Shown here piece after piece: positions 58,060 through 61,203 of a stretch of 64,000 bases of DNA. Position 1 is the first letter of the stretch. Each line of letters opens with the position of its first letter. The stretch comes from Lamellibrachia columna (lineage: Eukaryota; Annelida; Polychaeta; Sabellida; Siboglinidae). Position numbers and translations under genes: made by a program. The notes beneath the pieces were generated by a model. The model was given only the letters and a program-made list of their open reading frames with translations, was not told where the DNA came from and did no database searches. The DNA is taken from positions 67,411,203 through 67,475,202 of the forward strand of contig OY759262.1 in NCBI GenBank assembly GCA_963662155.1. The letters run 5' to 3'.

Positions 58060-58227
58060 ATTATTTGCATGACCTAAACCATACCTCAGTTGTTTGATAG
58101 CAGAGCAGGTTTTGAGCATGTTTTCTTGCAGCTTGTCTTGAGATGACATTGCGAGAAAGAAGGACTCGGACCGCAGAGAAATCTGCTTTGCAATCTGCAC
58201 CTCAACCATGTCCAAGTAGTGGTGTAG
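5706..58227 (-). CDS. VPS54: VPS54 (GARP complex subunit), partial gene, 16 exons
   Basis: VPS54 joins VPS51, VPS52 and VPS53 in the GARP tethering complex at the trans-Golgi network, which receives retrograde vesicles from endosomes. Sixteen minus-strand segments match successive parts of animal VPS54 in the right order: 58227-58085, 57004-56905, 55813-55671, 52807-52681, 43707-43600, 40558-40506, 38510-38414, 37240-37199, 32130-31940, 31312-31180, 30834-30703, 30460-30411, 28342-28260, 19919-19884, 14275-14224 and 5811-5706. Lengths sum to 1596 nt and every junction keeps the frame. Landmarks are [41 protein letters not shown] and VEYCQCV. The part present runs from the coiled-coil N-terminal region into the start of the C-terminal Vps54 domain. 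First and last exons lie outside. Introns are almost wholly minisatellites and transposon remains. No frameshift or stop was seen, so it looks functional. About 35-40 residues of the variable linker between 37199 and 32130 may be missing or diverged. Confidence 0.93.
5805..7740. repeat. 29-bp minisatellite from the acceptor of the same exon, with 174-bp higher-order period
   Basis: On the gene strand units read like GTTTGTGTTCAG/GACTGC, i.e. the intron end and first exon bases of the 5706-5811 exon. Six variant units form a 174-bp higher-order repeat: the GAGCAC variant recurs at about 6041, 6215, 6389 and 6563, then after 145 (5x29). Long ORFs across it arise because the unit lacks stops. 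Confidence 0.93.
7741..8015. repeat. Degenerate ~20-30 bp CAACAACAGGTTAC repeat
   Basis: Intronic run of imperfect GCAACAACAGGTTACCTGTA-like units; no gene seen. Confidence 0.8.
8090..12785 (-). mobile_element. Non-LTR retrotransposon (Jockey/CR1-like), degraded, interrupted by an array
   Basis: Read on the minus strand. The endonuclease region at about 12750-11712 shows [17 protein letters not shown], a [11 protein letters not shown] box (usually GDFN) and a GISDHDSVF box. Reverse transcriptase follows: HGFRKRR near 11260, [20 protein letters not shown] near 9100-9050, a degenerate QGSV motif, the catalytic LFADDTLL near 8840-8870 and C-terminal GYLGV/LGWESL-like segments to ~8225. Several frameshifts and a 28-bp array (9137-11243) break it. 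Segments 8105-8190 and 8645-8733 are copies of each other, as are ~8330-8445 and ~8455-8565. It is a dead copy in a VPS54 intron. Confidence 0.85.
9137..11243. repeat. 28-bp minisatellite inside LINE reverse transcriptase, ~75 copies
   Basis: Unit GCTGCTAGGTCTTGTAGCGT plus eight bases. It is amplified from the LINE codons for LQDVAA-type residues between the HGFRKRR and DFSKAF motifs. Because 28 is not a multiple of three it destroys the LINE frame. Variation is mostly ATGATCA versus ATGGTCA. Confidence 0.95.
12786..13365. other. Unique intronic sequence
   Basis: AT-rich, no exon or repeat recognised. A short plus-strand open stretch at about 13160-13260 has no recognisable family. Confidence 0.6.
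13369..13635. mobile_element. Possible Tigger/pogo-like DNA transposon end
   Basis: It starts CAGTAAAACCTATCTTAGCA, followed by repeated TGTCCATAACGAACACC/TGGACA motifs typical of Tigger-type ends. No transposase is seen. The other end was not located. Confidence 0.4.
13636..13785 (+). mobile_element. LINE 3'-end fragment
   Basis: It encodes [15 protein letters not shown], resembling the [12 protein letters not shown] region of the LINE at 53716, then jumps to the shared 3' tail with CTTGTTAAATCTTGTTA. It is an internally deleted fragment. Confidence 0.55.
13880..14122. repeat. ~29-bp CATGAACACTACTACATCAT repeat, ~8 copies
   Basis: Tandem units of ATCATGAACACTACTACATC lie about 100 bases from the 14224 exon donor, on its intron side. 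Confidence 0.9.
14224..14275 (-). CDS. VPS54: VPS54 exon, start of C-terminal domain
   Basis: 52 nt encoding (D)[16 protein letters not shown](G), matching vertebrate RKPAEVLIVEGQQYAVVG. The acceptor is TCTGCTCTGTTCCAG and the donor GTTGG/GTAAGT, both strong. The split codons G/AC and GG/G agree with the exons on either side. Confidence 0.9.
14276..15400. other. Intronic AT-rich region with short GTCACTTTTCTAT repeats
   Basis: Contains GGTCACTTTTCTATATAGAA-type repeats near 14590-14660 and 14995-15115 flanking an AT-rich stretch (14660-14990). No gene is recognised. Confidence 0.6.
15411..15972. mobile_element. Element with long imperfect inverted arms (MITE-like)
   Basis: The arm from 15411 (GGTCTGGGGGGGTTGCCCCC...) matches the reverse complement of the segment ending at 15970 over about 165 bases. 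A further direct copy of the right arm lies at about 15650-15795. No protein is seen. It is probably a non-autonomous DNA element or a palindromic rearrangement of one. Confidence 0.5.
15973..16304. other. Unique intronic sequence
   Basis: No gene, array or element recognised. Confidence 0.5.
16305..16812. repeat. 23-bp minisatellite, ~22 copies
   Basis: Unit AGGCATGTAAACACCACTGT plus CTA. It ends at the 3' end of the LINE that begins at 16815. Confidence 0.95.
16815..18150 (-). mobile_element. 5'-truncated LINE, reverse transcriptase and 3' end
   Basis: Minus strand. It shows [19 protein letters not shown], then [19 protein letters not shown], catalytic [24 protein letters not shown] and [10 protein letters not shown] frameshift near 17403 leads into LYKAIV...[21 protein letters not shown] and INEWNKL-like segments to about 16970. 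The 3' tail is the one also seen at 13700, 44330 and 54500. The family is CR1-like and the copy is inactive. Confidence 0.88.
18151..19190. other. Unique AT-rich intronic sequence
   Basis: Includes a TTAATTAAATTAA-rich stretch at about 18415-18530. No exon, gene or element is recognised. Confidence 0.6.
19195..19345. repeat. 25-bp minisatellite, ~5 copies
   Basis: Unit GTATATGAGAAATGAGAGCA plus GCTCT. On the minus strand it contains an acceptor-like TTTCTCATATACAG, but no VPS54 exon is adjacent. Confidence 0.85.
19400..19918. repeat. 42-bp minisatellite copying almost the whole 36-nt VPS54 exon and its donor, ~12 copies
   Basis: On the gene strand each unit encodes [14 protein letters not shown] in the exon frame and contains AAAGAG/GTAAGA. 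One unit next to the exon is 39 bp. All are multiples of three and no stop occurs through the array. See the exon at 19884-19919. Confidence 0.95.
19884..19919 (-). CDS. VPS54: VPS54 36-nt microexon with tandem donors
   Basis: 36 nt encoding (G)[11 protein letters not shown](G), in the place of the vertebrate KIALPEKKSG linker. The strong acceptor (CTTCCTGTTTCAG) and donor (AAAGAG/GTAAGA) fit. The split glycine codons on both sides fit the neighbouring exons (G/GT before, G/AC after). About 33 of its 36 bases plus the donor are repeated in the 42-bp array that follows. The exon frame stays open through the whole array, so further donors could be used in frame. Confidence 0.82.
19985..22015. 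repeat. 47-bp (some ~43-bp) minisatellite, ~44 copies
   Basis: Unit GATGAGTTAGTAGACCAGGG ATGGAGAGACAGTGAGAGGG plus seven bases. Shorter units lack a few bases around GATGAACGATGG. It lies upstream of the 36-nt exon on the gene strand and has no visible exon sequence. Confidence 0.95.
22756..22941. repeat. 62-bp tandem triplication within the LINE
   Basis: Three near-identical copies starting TGTAAATGTTGTTATTCCTC. They duplicate LINE codons for [14 protein letters not shown] residues. Confidence 0.93.
23590..24440. repeat. 45-bp minisatellite in LINE coding sequence, ~19 copies
   Basis: Unit TATCTTATCTTGAAGGTAAT plus 25 bases. In the LINE frame it repeats [15 protein letters not shown], derived from the single [15 protein letters not shown] at 24440-24400. 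Being a multiple of three it leaves frames open, giving ORFs of about 300 codons that are not genes. Confidence 0.95.
25044..25115. repeat. (TA)n microsatellite, ~35 units
   Basis: Pure TA run placed inside the LINE endonuclease, between the TVIDNI and ISDHLPIF motifs. Confidence 0.97.
25345..27295. repeat. 33-bp minisatellite built from an endonuclease motif, ~59 copies
   Basis: On the minus strand it repeats [11 protein letters not shown] in frame, the conserved YRPPN motif of LINE endonucleases. On the plus strand it gives a 700-codon open frame by chance. Substitutions (TGG/CGA/GTG, CACC/CACT) are shuffled between units. Confidence 0.96.
27831..28259. other. Unique AT-rich intronic sequence
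   Basis: No repeat or gene; it leads into the donor side of the 28260 exon. Confidence 0.6.
28260..28342 (-). CDS. VPS54: VPS54 exon
   Basis: 83 nt encoding (S)[27 protein letters not shown], ending with one base of a glycine codon. [20 protein letters not shown] is the hallmark of VPS54. The acceptor is CCTCTTGGCCAG and the donor is ACTG/GTCAGT. Confidence 0.95.
28385..29630. repeat. ~30-bp CTACTTGTGAGTGACCACAA minisatellite, ~41 copies in two blocks
   Basis: Units CTACTTGTGAGTGACYAYAA plus CTGAACA. Irregular units at 28735-28920 separate two more regular blocks. It begins about 45 bases upstream of the 28342 acceptor and does not contain exon bases. Confidence 0.93.
29631..30045. repeat. 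41-bp minisatellite, ~10 copies
   Basis: Unit ACCAGTCGACATGTCCTTGC TGTCAGAGAATGGTCCCTGT C. Open in several frames by chance. Confidence 0.93.
30046..30410. other. Unique AT-rich intronic sequence
   Basis: No gene or array seen before the donor of the 30411 exon. Confidence 0.6.
30411..30460 (-). CDS. VPS54: VPS54 short exon
   Basis: 50 nt encoding [16 protein letters not shown] plus AG of a split serine codon. The [13 protein letters not shown] motif is diagnostic of VPS54. The acceptor is CTACTTCTCAG and the donor is CTCAG/GTATGG. Confidence 0.95.
30703..30834 (-). CDS. VPS54: VPS54 exon
   Basis: 132 nt, phase 0 at both ends, encoding [29 protein letters not shown] and ending SLQSQ. It matches DGFLEKL...LSR...F..DTE..CG...ALQSQ of VPS54. 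The acceptor ends TTGTAG and the donor is AGCCAG/GTAGCC. Confidence 0.95.
31080..31145. repeat. 17-bp short repeat, 3-4 copies
   Basis: Repeated AGTTGTCATTCTAACAT about 35 bases from the donor of the 31180 exon. Confidence 0.85.
31180..31312 (-). CDS. VPS54: VPS54 exon
   Basis: 133 nt encoding (T)[31 protein letters not shown] and ending LMLARGK. It corresponds to vertebrate PGGVDIM...CHDRAVKFLMSRAK. The acceptor is ACTGTTGCCAG and the donor GGCAAG/GTAGGT. A second diverged copy of the acceptor region lies ~82 bp upstream (31393-31451). Confidence 0.93.
31470..31640. repeat. ~40-46 bp repeat, 4 copies
   Basis: Units GAGAGAGCACTGGGACAAGT plus ATGGATAAAGCCTTGTGTTA within the intron upstream of the 31312 exon. 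Confidence 0.8.
31641..31939. other. Unique intronic sequence
   Basis: No repeat or gene recognised between the 40-46 bp repeat and the donor of the 31940 exon. Confidence 0.5.
31940..32130 (-). CDS. VPS54: VPS54 exon, acidic linker
   Basis: 191 nt encoding [20 protein letters not shown] and later an acidic run [12 protein letters not shown], ending in HLT with a split T codon (AC/T). It precedes the GGDVDM exon and corresponds to the low-complexity serine/acidic linker of vertebrate VPS54, so sequence similarity is low. The phase and strong borders (TTGTTTCAG acceptor, CCAC/GTAAGT donor) support it. Its first 36 bases are repeated with the acceptor in the 46-bp array upstream. Confidence 0.78.
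32090..32705. repeat. 46-bp minisatellite from the acceptor and first 36 bases of a VPS54 exon, ~13 copies
   Basis: On the gene strand every unit has GTTGTTTCAG/GTGATGTCTT and continues to TTAGACCTG, the start of the 31940-32130 exon. The period is 46, so upstream acceptors would shift the frame. Confidence 0.95.
32730..34415 (+). mobile_element. LINE fragment with AP-endonuclease domain
   Basis: Plus strand. After a GC-richer leader (32730-33240), the endonuclease runs from about 33270: [43 protein letters not shown], then an in-frame TGA near 33474, [15 protein letters not shown] at about 33662, and [11 protein letters not shown] near 33848. A frameshift near 33880 leads into [17 protein letters not shown] sequence and a linker to 34410. 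The reverse transcriptase is missing. Proteins of this type are often mis-named craniofacial development protein 2-like in invertebrate genomes. It is inactive. Confidence 0.85.
34416..34500 (-). mobile_element. tRNA-derived SINE head
   Basis: On the minus strand it shows an A-box-like GGCCTAGCAGTTAGAACGT and a B-box-like GGTACGAATCC at tRNA spacing, with a CTCTCTTAATCGAGAG stem between them. It is diverged (B box normally GGTTCGAATCC). Its first ~28 bases recur in the 55-bp array next to it. Confidence 0.55.
34500..37118. repeat. 55-bp minisatellite: SINE head fused to a VPS54 exon fragment, ~47 copies
   Basis: On the minus strand each unit joins GGGGCATGGTAGCCTAGCAG TTAGAACGT (SINE 5' end) to CATCAGTGCCTTGTTA, a 16-base match to the start region of the 31940-32130 exon. 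The right end (37100-37136) still shows TTCAG/GTGATATGAGCATCAG, a diverged copy of that exon's acceptor with an in-frame TGA. Variants are CATGCC/CGTGCC and CATTC/CGTTC. Confidence 0.9.
37199..37240 (-). CDS. VPS54: Probable VPS54 small exon
   Basis: 42 nt, phase 0, encoding [14 protein letters not shown] and ending at a strong donor (GTGAGTAT). It sits where VPS54 has a moderately conserved helix after the LQRVK block; similarity is weak (a pattern of hydrophobic residues ending in a D). The acceptor GTACACGAG has a poor pyrimidine tract. The neighbouring 24/26-bp array carries variants of the same acceptor (GGGTACAGGAG/ACACA), which supports the border. An alternative start is the ACACAG six bases in. 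Confidence 0.55.
37285..38162. repeat. 24/26-bp CCTGTACCCCCTGCACCCTT minisatellite, ~34 copies
   Basis: Strongly strand-asymmetric: C/T-rich on plus, G/A-rich on the gene strand. Gene-strand units GGGGGTACAGGAGACACAAG resemble the acceptor region of the 37199-37240 exon (GGGGGTACACGAGACACAG). All six frames are open and none is a gene. Confidence 0.93.
38219..38263. other. Perfect 19-bp inverted repeat with 7-nt loop
   Basis: CATAATTCACATCATATCA, loop ACATAAG, then its exact reverse complement. It sits in the intron 3' of the 38414 exon on the gene strand. Confidence 0.9.
38414..38510 (-). CDS. VPS54: VPS54 exon
   Basis: 97 nt encoding (T)[23 protein letters not shown] and ending VLRRTK. 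It matches the KLADQMRML...QWFDLL segment of VPS54. The acceptor is TATGTGAAG/G, chosen over a CAG eight bases further in because only this choice restores LADQMR and the frame. The donor is ACCAAG/GTGAGA. The acceptor plus about 14 exon bases is repeated in the 34-bp array upstream. Confidence 0.9.
38495..38705. repeat. 34-bp minisatellite from a VPS54 acceptor, 6 copies
   Basis: Gene-strand unit contains TATGTGAAG/GCTGGCAGACC, the acceptor and first ~14 bases of the 38414-38510 exon. Copies are identical or nearly so, which suggests recent amplification. Confidence 0.95.
39110..39500. repeat. ~31-bp TTGTTAGGCTTCACATACAA repeat, ~11 copies
   Basis: Shares CTTCACATACAACACAAACA with the 34-bp array at 38495, so it is probably an older, diverged expansion of the same acceptor region. 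Confidence 0.85.
39501..40505. other. Unique AT-rich intronic sequence
   Basis: No gene or element recognised between the 31-bp repeat and the donor of the 40506 exon. Confidence 0.6.
40506..40558 (-). CDS. VPS54: VPS54 short exon
   Basis: 53 nt encoding [17 protein letters not shown], with the next T codon split AC/G. It lies between the KTVIKQ exon and the LADQMR exon, and replaces the vertebrate VxxKVSQTEEID segment at the same place. The acceptor is GTTTGTTTGTAG and the donor CCAC/GTAGGC. Phase fits on both sides. No array crosses its borders. Confidence 0.82.
40645..40766. other. (TA)n tract enclosed by ~32-bp inverted arms
   Basis: ATCTATGTCGACGTTTTGTG at 40645 is mirrored by the reverse-complement arm ending at 40766 with two mismatches; the centre is a TA run with one TACATA interruption. 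It may be a small hairpin element or MITE. Confidence 0.8.
40855..43612. repeat. 64-bp minisatellite from a VPS54 donor, ~42 copies
   Basis: Gene-strand unit contains GACTGTCATCAAACAG/GTAT (or TTAAACAG, GTACAC), the end of the 43600-43707 exon with its donor. Left-edge units (40820-40980) are irregular. Variants TGATGA/TAATGA, CCTTC/TCTTC and GTGTA/GTATA are mixed along the array. Confidence 0.96.
43600..43707 (-). CDS. VPS54: VPS54 exon
   Basis: 108 nt, 36 codons, phase 0 at both ends. It encodes [24 protein letters not shown] and ends KTVIKQ. This corresponds to the vertebrate block ending IIKQ. The acceptor is GTGTGTGCAG and the donor is AAACAG/GTATAC. The last ~24 exon bases plus the donor form part of every unit of the 64-bp array at 40855-43610. 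Confidence 0.94.
43808..43935. repeat. 64-bp direct duplication
   Basis: CATAACATGTTCATGTTGCA with following bases occurs twice, 64 bases apart. It does not match the 64-bp array. Confidence 0.85.
43960..44070. repeat. ~15-17 bp ACCCATACATGCAGT repeat
   Basis: Short imperfect tandem repeat related to the GTACCCATACATG units at 44425-44615. Confidence 0.75.
44090..44425 (+). mobile_element. LINE 3' tail with internal 17-bp array
   Basis: AAAATTGACAGATATCTGAT and later GACTCTTGATAAGCC, CTTCCTTGTCCACTTGCC, ending in AATTTTGTTAAAT, are the same 3' tail as the LINE at 53716-54625. Between them about 13 copies of AGTAAGGGCGTACTGTA (17 bp) are inserted, made from the AAGGGC part of the tail. Confidence 0.75.
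44425..44615. repeat. ~45-bp TACCCATACATGTGGTAGCA repeat, ~4 copies
   Basis: Alternating GGTACCCGTATGTAGGGTAC and CATACATGTGGTAGCAGTAC blocks. Confidence 0.85.
44715..45060. repeat. 40-bp minisatellite, ~9 copies
   Basis: Unit ATACAACAATGTCACAAAGT ATGCCACAAGTTCACTAAAT; decays on the right side. Confidence 0.95.
45330..47528. repeat. 39-bp minisatellite in two subfamilies, ~56 copies
   Basis: The left block (to ~46345) has ATGACAAGGTTTGTACCTCC CAGTGGTGGAAAGTTAGAT. The right block has GACAAGTTGTGCACCAACCA with GTGATGGAGAGTTAGACAT. The switch is abrupt near 46345. A 273-bp (7-unit) internal duplication is marked by GAGAATTAGA at about 46809 and 47082. The 415-codon open frame reflects the period being a multiple of three. 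Confidence 0.95.
47529..48490. other. Mostly unique intronic sequence
   Basis: A few decayed GGAGGGTCTCAG units to 47680, then AT-rich sequence. No gene is recognised. Confidence 0.6.
48495..48605. repeat. Three outlying copies of the 39-bp repeat
   Basis: CAGAGATGGAGAGTTAGACA and TGGTGGAGAGTTAGACATGA match the 45330-47528 array, so the spacer at 47529-48490 probably split it. Confidence 0.9.
48630..51065. repeat. 60-bp minisatellite with shortened ~46-bp units and a 569-bp block duplication
   Basis: Unit GTTAGTGTCTCTGTCACCCA GTGTTCTTGTGGGGACACTG TCACAAGTACTACTCTAGCA. Between ~49340 and ~50330 many units lack GACACTGTCACAA-type bases and are ~46 bp. A block around 49340-49900 is repeated 569 bp further on. 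Confidence 0.95.
51236..51375. repeat. (CA)n-rich microsatellite with CACACG/CATGCA interruptions
   Basis: Imperfect CA repeat of about 140 bases. Confidence 0.97.
51376..52077. other. Unique AT-rich intronic sequence
   Basis: The pair ATTCCATATGTACGGA occurs twice (51620, 51690). No gene is recognised. Confidence 0.6.
52078..52565. repeat. 26-bp minisatellite, ~18 copies
   Basis: Unit GGACAGTCCCATAGCTACAT TACTTG. It ends about 115 bases from the donor of the 52681 exon and has no exon bases. Confidence 0.95.
52681..52807 (-). CDS. VPS54: VPS54 exon
   Basis: 127 nt encoding (R)[17 protein letters not shown], then DLNRPL and AMDE. It continues the HSFRHLGSQL...LIDKMM...DLNRPL block of VPS54. 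The codon for R is split AG/A over the previous intron. The acceptor is TTTTGTAG and the donor is GATGAG/GTGAGT. The 51/54-bp array at 52800-53375 copies the acceptor with the first seven exon bases. Confidence 0.95.
52800..53375. repeat. 51/54-bp minisatellite from a VPS54 acceptor, ~11 copies
   Basis: Gene-strand units carry TTTGTTTTGTAG/ACATTTG, the acceptor and first seven bases of the 52681-52807 exon. Units with GAAGTT are 51 bp and those with GAATAGTT 54 bp. A stop in the exon frame lies in each unit. Confidence 0.93.
53636..54840. repeat. Two copies of a ~130-bp sequence, the first split by a LINE
   Basis: GAAAGAACACTAATATTTA...TTATTTGACATT occurs at 53650-53712 and 54720-54785. The following AAGTGTAAAAATCCAGAC occurs after the LINE (54627) and uninterrupted at 54808. 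The second copy therefore looks like the empty site. Confidence 0.75.
53716..54626 (+). mobile_element. 5'-truncated CR1-like LINE, C-terminal reverse transcriptase and 3' tail
   Basis: Plus strand. It begins at [15 protein letters not shown] (catalytic FADD changed to NADD), then [54 protein letters not shown], a frameshift near 54180, [18 protein letters not shown] and [17 protein letters not shown]. The 3' tail ends CTTGTTAAATCTTGTTAAAA. Same family as 16815-18150. Inactive. Confidence 0.88.
54841..55219. other. Unique intronic sequence
   Basis: The minus strand has a short [23 protein letters not shown] open stretch near 54880-54980, too short to assign. Confidence 0.5.
55220..55670. repeat. 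26-bp minisatellite from a VPS54 donor, ~17 copies
   Basis: Gene-strand unit contains CTTCAG/GTCTGTTTGTCTCA, the donor of the 55671-55813 exon with six exon bases. Several copies have lost the GT. Confidence 0.93.
55671..55813 (-). CDS. VPS54: VPS54 exon, highly conserved core
   Basis: 143 nt encoding [15 protein letters not shown], then [16 protein letters not shown] and ELIGLHSF. This is the most conserved stretch of the protein and is nearly identical to vertebrate VPS54 as I remember it. The acceptor is TTTTGCAG and the donor CTTCAG/GTCTGT. The donor with six exon bases is repeated in the 26-bp array at 55220-55670. Confidence 0.96.
56130..56910. repeat. 59-bp minisatellite from a VPS54 donor, ~13 copies
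   Basis: Gene-strand unit contains AACTCTTCAACAAG/GTGGGT followed by CAGTAGAGGCAGCAATGTGC. It copies the last ~14 bases and the donor of the 56905-57004 exon. Every copy keeps a consensus donor. Confidence 0.95.
56905..57004 (-). CDS. VPS54: VPS54 exon
   Basis: 100 nt. With the preceding exon it gives 34 residues that align without gap to the segment before KLMATVHQ in animal VPS54. It starts with R(split)[10 protein letters not shown] and ends [11 protein letters not shown]. The acceptor is GGTGTTGGCAG and the donor is AACAAG/GTGGGT. The last ~14 exon bases and the donor are copied in the 59-bp array that follows downstream on the gene strand (56130-56904). Confidence 0.92.
57305..57962. 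repeat. 65-bp minisatellite, ~10 near-identical copies
   Basis: Unit ACAGTTTCTTTGTAGCACTT GTTTAGGCAAACCAATAAAA plus 25 bases. Almost no divergence (TATGAG/TATCAG), so recent. No exon bases. Confidence 0.96.
58085..58227 (-). CDS. VPS54: VPS54 exon, start of coiled-coil region
   Basis: 143 nt, phase 0 at its start, two bases left over at its end. It encodes [17 protein letters not shown], later [14 protein letters not shown] and AIKQL, matching the LSHYLD...VEV...QIS block that I know from animal VPS54. The acceptor is CCGACTGCAG and the donor is GAG/GTATGG. The 43-bp array upstream stops at the acceptor; only the true copy carries the CAG. This is the most 5' exon seen in the window. Confidence 0.93.
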
Positions 58228-58230
58228 CTG

Positions 58231-58578
58231 CAGTCGGAGTAGACAGCTGGTCAGAATCATACAGTAGTACAAACAGTCGGAGTAGACAGCTGGTCAGAAT
58301 CATACAGTAGTACAAACAGTCGGAGTAGACAGCTGGTCAGAATCATACAGTAGTACAAACAGTCGGAGTAGACAGCTGGTCAGAATCATACAGTAGTACA
58401 AACAGTCGGAGTAGACAGCTGGTCAGAATCATACAGTAGTACAAACAGTCGGAGTAGACAGCTGGTCAGAATCATACAGTAGTACAAACAGTCGGAGTAG
58501 ACAGCTGGTCAGAATCATACAGTAGTACAAACAGTCGGAGTAGACAGCTGGTCAGAATCATACAGTAGTACAAACAGG
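58231..58578. repeat. 43-bp minisatellite abutting a VPS54 acceptor, 8 copies
   Basis: Gene-strand units carry the pyrimidine tract GTCTACTCCGACTG of the 58227 exon's acceptor but continue TTTGTAC instead of CAG, so the AG exists only in the last copy. Copies are nearly identical. Confidence 0.95.
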
Positions 58579-58849
58579 TCATTTCTGCTCAACTTGTAGT
58601 TGATGCATCTATACCGACATTTACTATTATTAAATATGTTACAATTCACGCCCTTGAAAAAGTATGTAGACTGACTGAACTGAAGATTGTCAAGACGATG
58701 GTCACACCAATCCTGGGCCCGAGGTTATAAACCGTACTCAAGCTCAACCGAGCATGGTTTCGTGCTCAAGCCTCGCATTTCACACTGTGCGCAAACTCAG
58801 GCGAGTTGAGCACGAAATGCTGAAATCCTGAGTATGCTCAAGACCGTGC

Positions 58850-58955
58850 TCAATGCCGTGCTCAATGCCGTGCTCAAGACCGTGCTCAATGCCGTGCTCA
58901 ATGCCGTGCTCAAGACCGTGCTCAATGCCGTGCTCAATGCCGTGCTCAAGCATAA
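58850..58955. repeat. 12-bp GTGCTCAATGCC/GTGCTCAAGACC repeat, ~9 copies
   Basis: Tandem repeat inside the left terminal region of the Harbinger-like element, built from its GTGCTCAAG motif. Confidence 0.93.
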
Positions 58956-59279
58956 ATTAAAATAGCAGCTCACGAATAAATGTATTGAAGTCGTTGCAAG
59001 TTCGTAATTTTCGAGAAGATACGTCATCTGATTTGAGCATCCAAGTCACCTACTTCCAAGATTTATCCATACGAAGAACTGATGGAATACGACATTTGTG
59101 AACAATTTCGTTTTATGCCTCAAACTGCACTATTTCATGAACATTTGTCAATTGTAACCACAGCAGTGACAGACACCACAAAACAAGTGCTAGTTTACTT
59201 TTGGTGGCGGCTTTTTCGGCAATGGGGGACCATTTCTTTACAGCTGCCGCAGGACGACACCATTTCAAGATAAACTGCA

Positions 59280-60060
59280 GAAGCGTGATTCACACAAAAC
59301 GTGTCTACAAAAGTTAAAACTATGTGGTTTAGCTGGACGAATTATAAAATGCCATACTTGACATTAAGCCATACCAATACTATATATGCGAAGTGTATGT
59401 GTGCTGCAAAATTAAAATATTCCTTGAACTGTCAATACAGCAAACATTTGCAAACATTTGAGTTTAGGCATTAATGTTGTTTAAGTTATTCAAGCATTTC
59501 GCCAGTTTTCAGTTGGGAGTATTGGAATATAGCAAATAATATATAGTTATGTCTTTATATCATAATATAGTTAATATAAATATTATATCAACTGGATGAA
59601 GTTTACATATCATGTCATATTTATATTATTCATGCAGCCCAAGGATGCCTGTATATGAAATATAAAAACATTGCTATCACACGCCAAGGCAGCTATTGGG
59701 TTAGGACTTCACACAGTGGGTGCCCTTAGGAAGTAGAATATATATACAAATTATGCAATACACATACATACACCCAGGATAATTTAACACTAGCGTTGTT
59801 GAGTTTTTTAGAGATTGTTCAAAGTGTACACTAGGAAAACATATCTAAAAAAACTTCCATATTTTCCAAATAATAGATACAAAGATATCACAACTGTCCT
59901 AAGACAAAGAACAACATACTTTGGGAATAGTATGTGACTGGAATATAATGTACTGATGAAGATAGCTATACAATGATTAAGAGGCCACACATAACTTAAC
60001 GTCACAACCGTGTTTGTCTTATGAGCCTAAACCCAGCAAGGTGTTAGTGAAGACAGTGAC
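59280..60060. other. Unique AT-rich interior of the Harbinger-like element
   Basis: No coding sequence recognised. Confidence 0.5.
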
Positions 60061-60069
60061 ACATGTAAT

Positions 60070-61203
60070 GCATATGCCAAAGGGGTATGTAATATAATAC
60101 TAATACATCTGTAGTAACATATGCCAAAGGGGTATGTAATATAATACTAATACATATGTAGTAACATATGCCAAAGGGGTATGTAATATAATACTAATAT
60201 ATCTGTAGTAACATATGCCAAAGGGGTATGTAATATAATACTAATACATCTGTAGTAACATATGCCAAAGGGGTATGTAATATAATACTAATACATCTGT
60301 AGTAACATATGCCAAAGGGGTATGTAATATAATACTAATACATATGTAGTAACATATGCCAAAGAGGTATGTAATATAATACTAATATATATGTAGTAAC
60401 ATATGCCAAAGGGGTATGTAATATAATACTAATACATATGTAGTAACATATGCCAAAGGGGTATGTAATATAATACTAATACATCTGTAGTAACATATGC
60501 CAAAGGGGTATGTAATATAATACTAATACATATGTAGTAACATATGCCAAAGGGGTATGTAATATAATACTAATACATCTGTAGTAACATATGCCAAAGG
60601 GGTATGTAATATAATACTAATACATCTGTAGTAACATATGGCAAAGGGGTATGTAATATAATACTAATACATATGTAGTAACATATGCCAAAGAGGTATG
60701 TAATATAACACTAATATATCTGTAGTAACATATGCCAAAGGGGTATGTAATATAATACTAATACATCTGTAGTAACATATGCCAAAGGGGTATGTAATAT
60801 AATACTAATACATATGTAGTAACATATGCCAAAGGGGTATGTAATATAATACTAATACATCTGTAGTAACATATGCCAAAGGGGTATGTAATATAATACT
60901 AATACATCTGTAGTAAAATATGCCAAAGGGGTATGTAATATAATACTAATACATATGTAGTAACATATGCCAAAGGGGTATGTAATATAATACTAATACA
61001 TCTGTAGTAACATATGCCAAAGGGGTATGTAATATAATACCAATACATCTGTAGTAACATATGCCAAAGGGGTATGTAATATAATACTAATATATCTGTA
61101 GTAACATATGCCAAAGGGGTATGTAATATAATACTAATACATCTGTAGTAACATATGCCAAAGGGGTATGTAATATAATACTAATACATCTGTAGTAACA
61201 TAT
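60070..61203. repeat. 47-bp minisatellite, ~24 copies
   Basis: Unit ACATATGCCAAAGGGGTATG TAATATAATACTAATACATC TGTAGTA, with CATCTG/CATATG/TATCTG variants. Confidence 0.96.
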
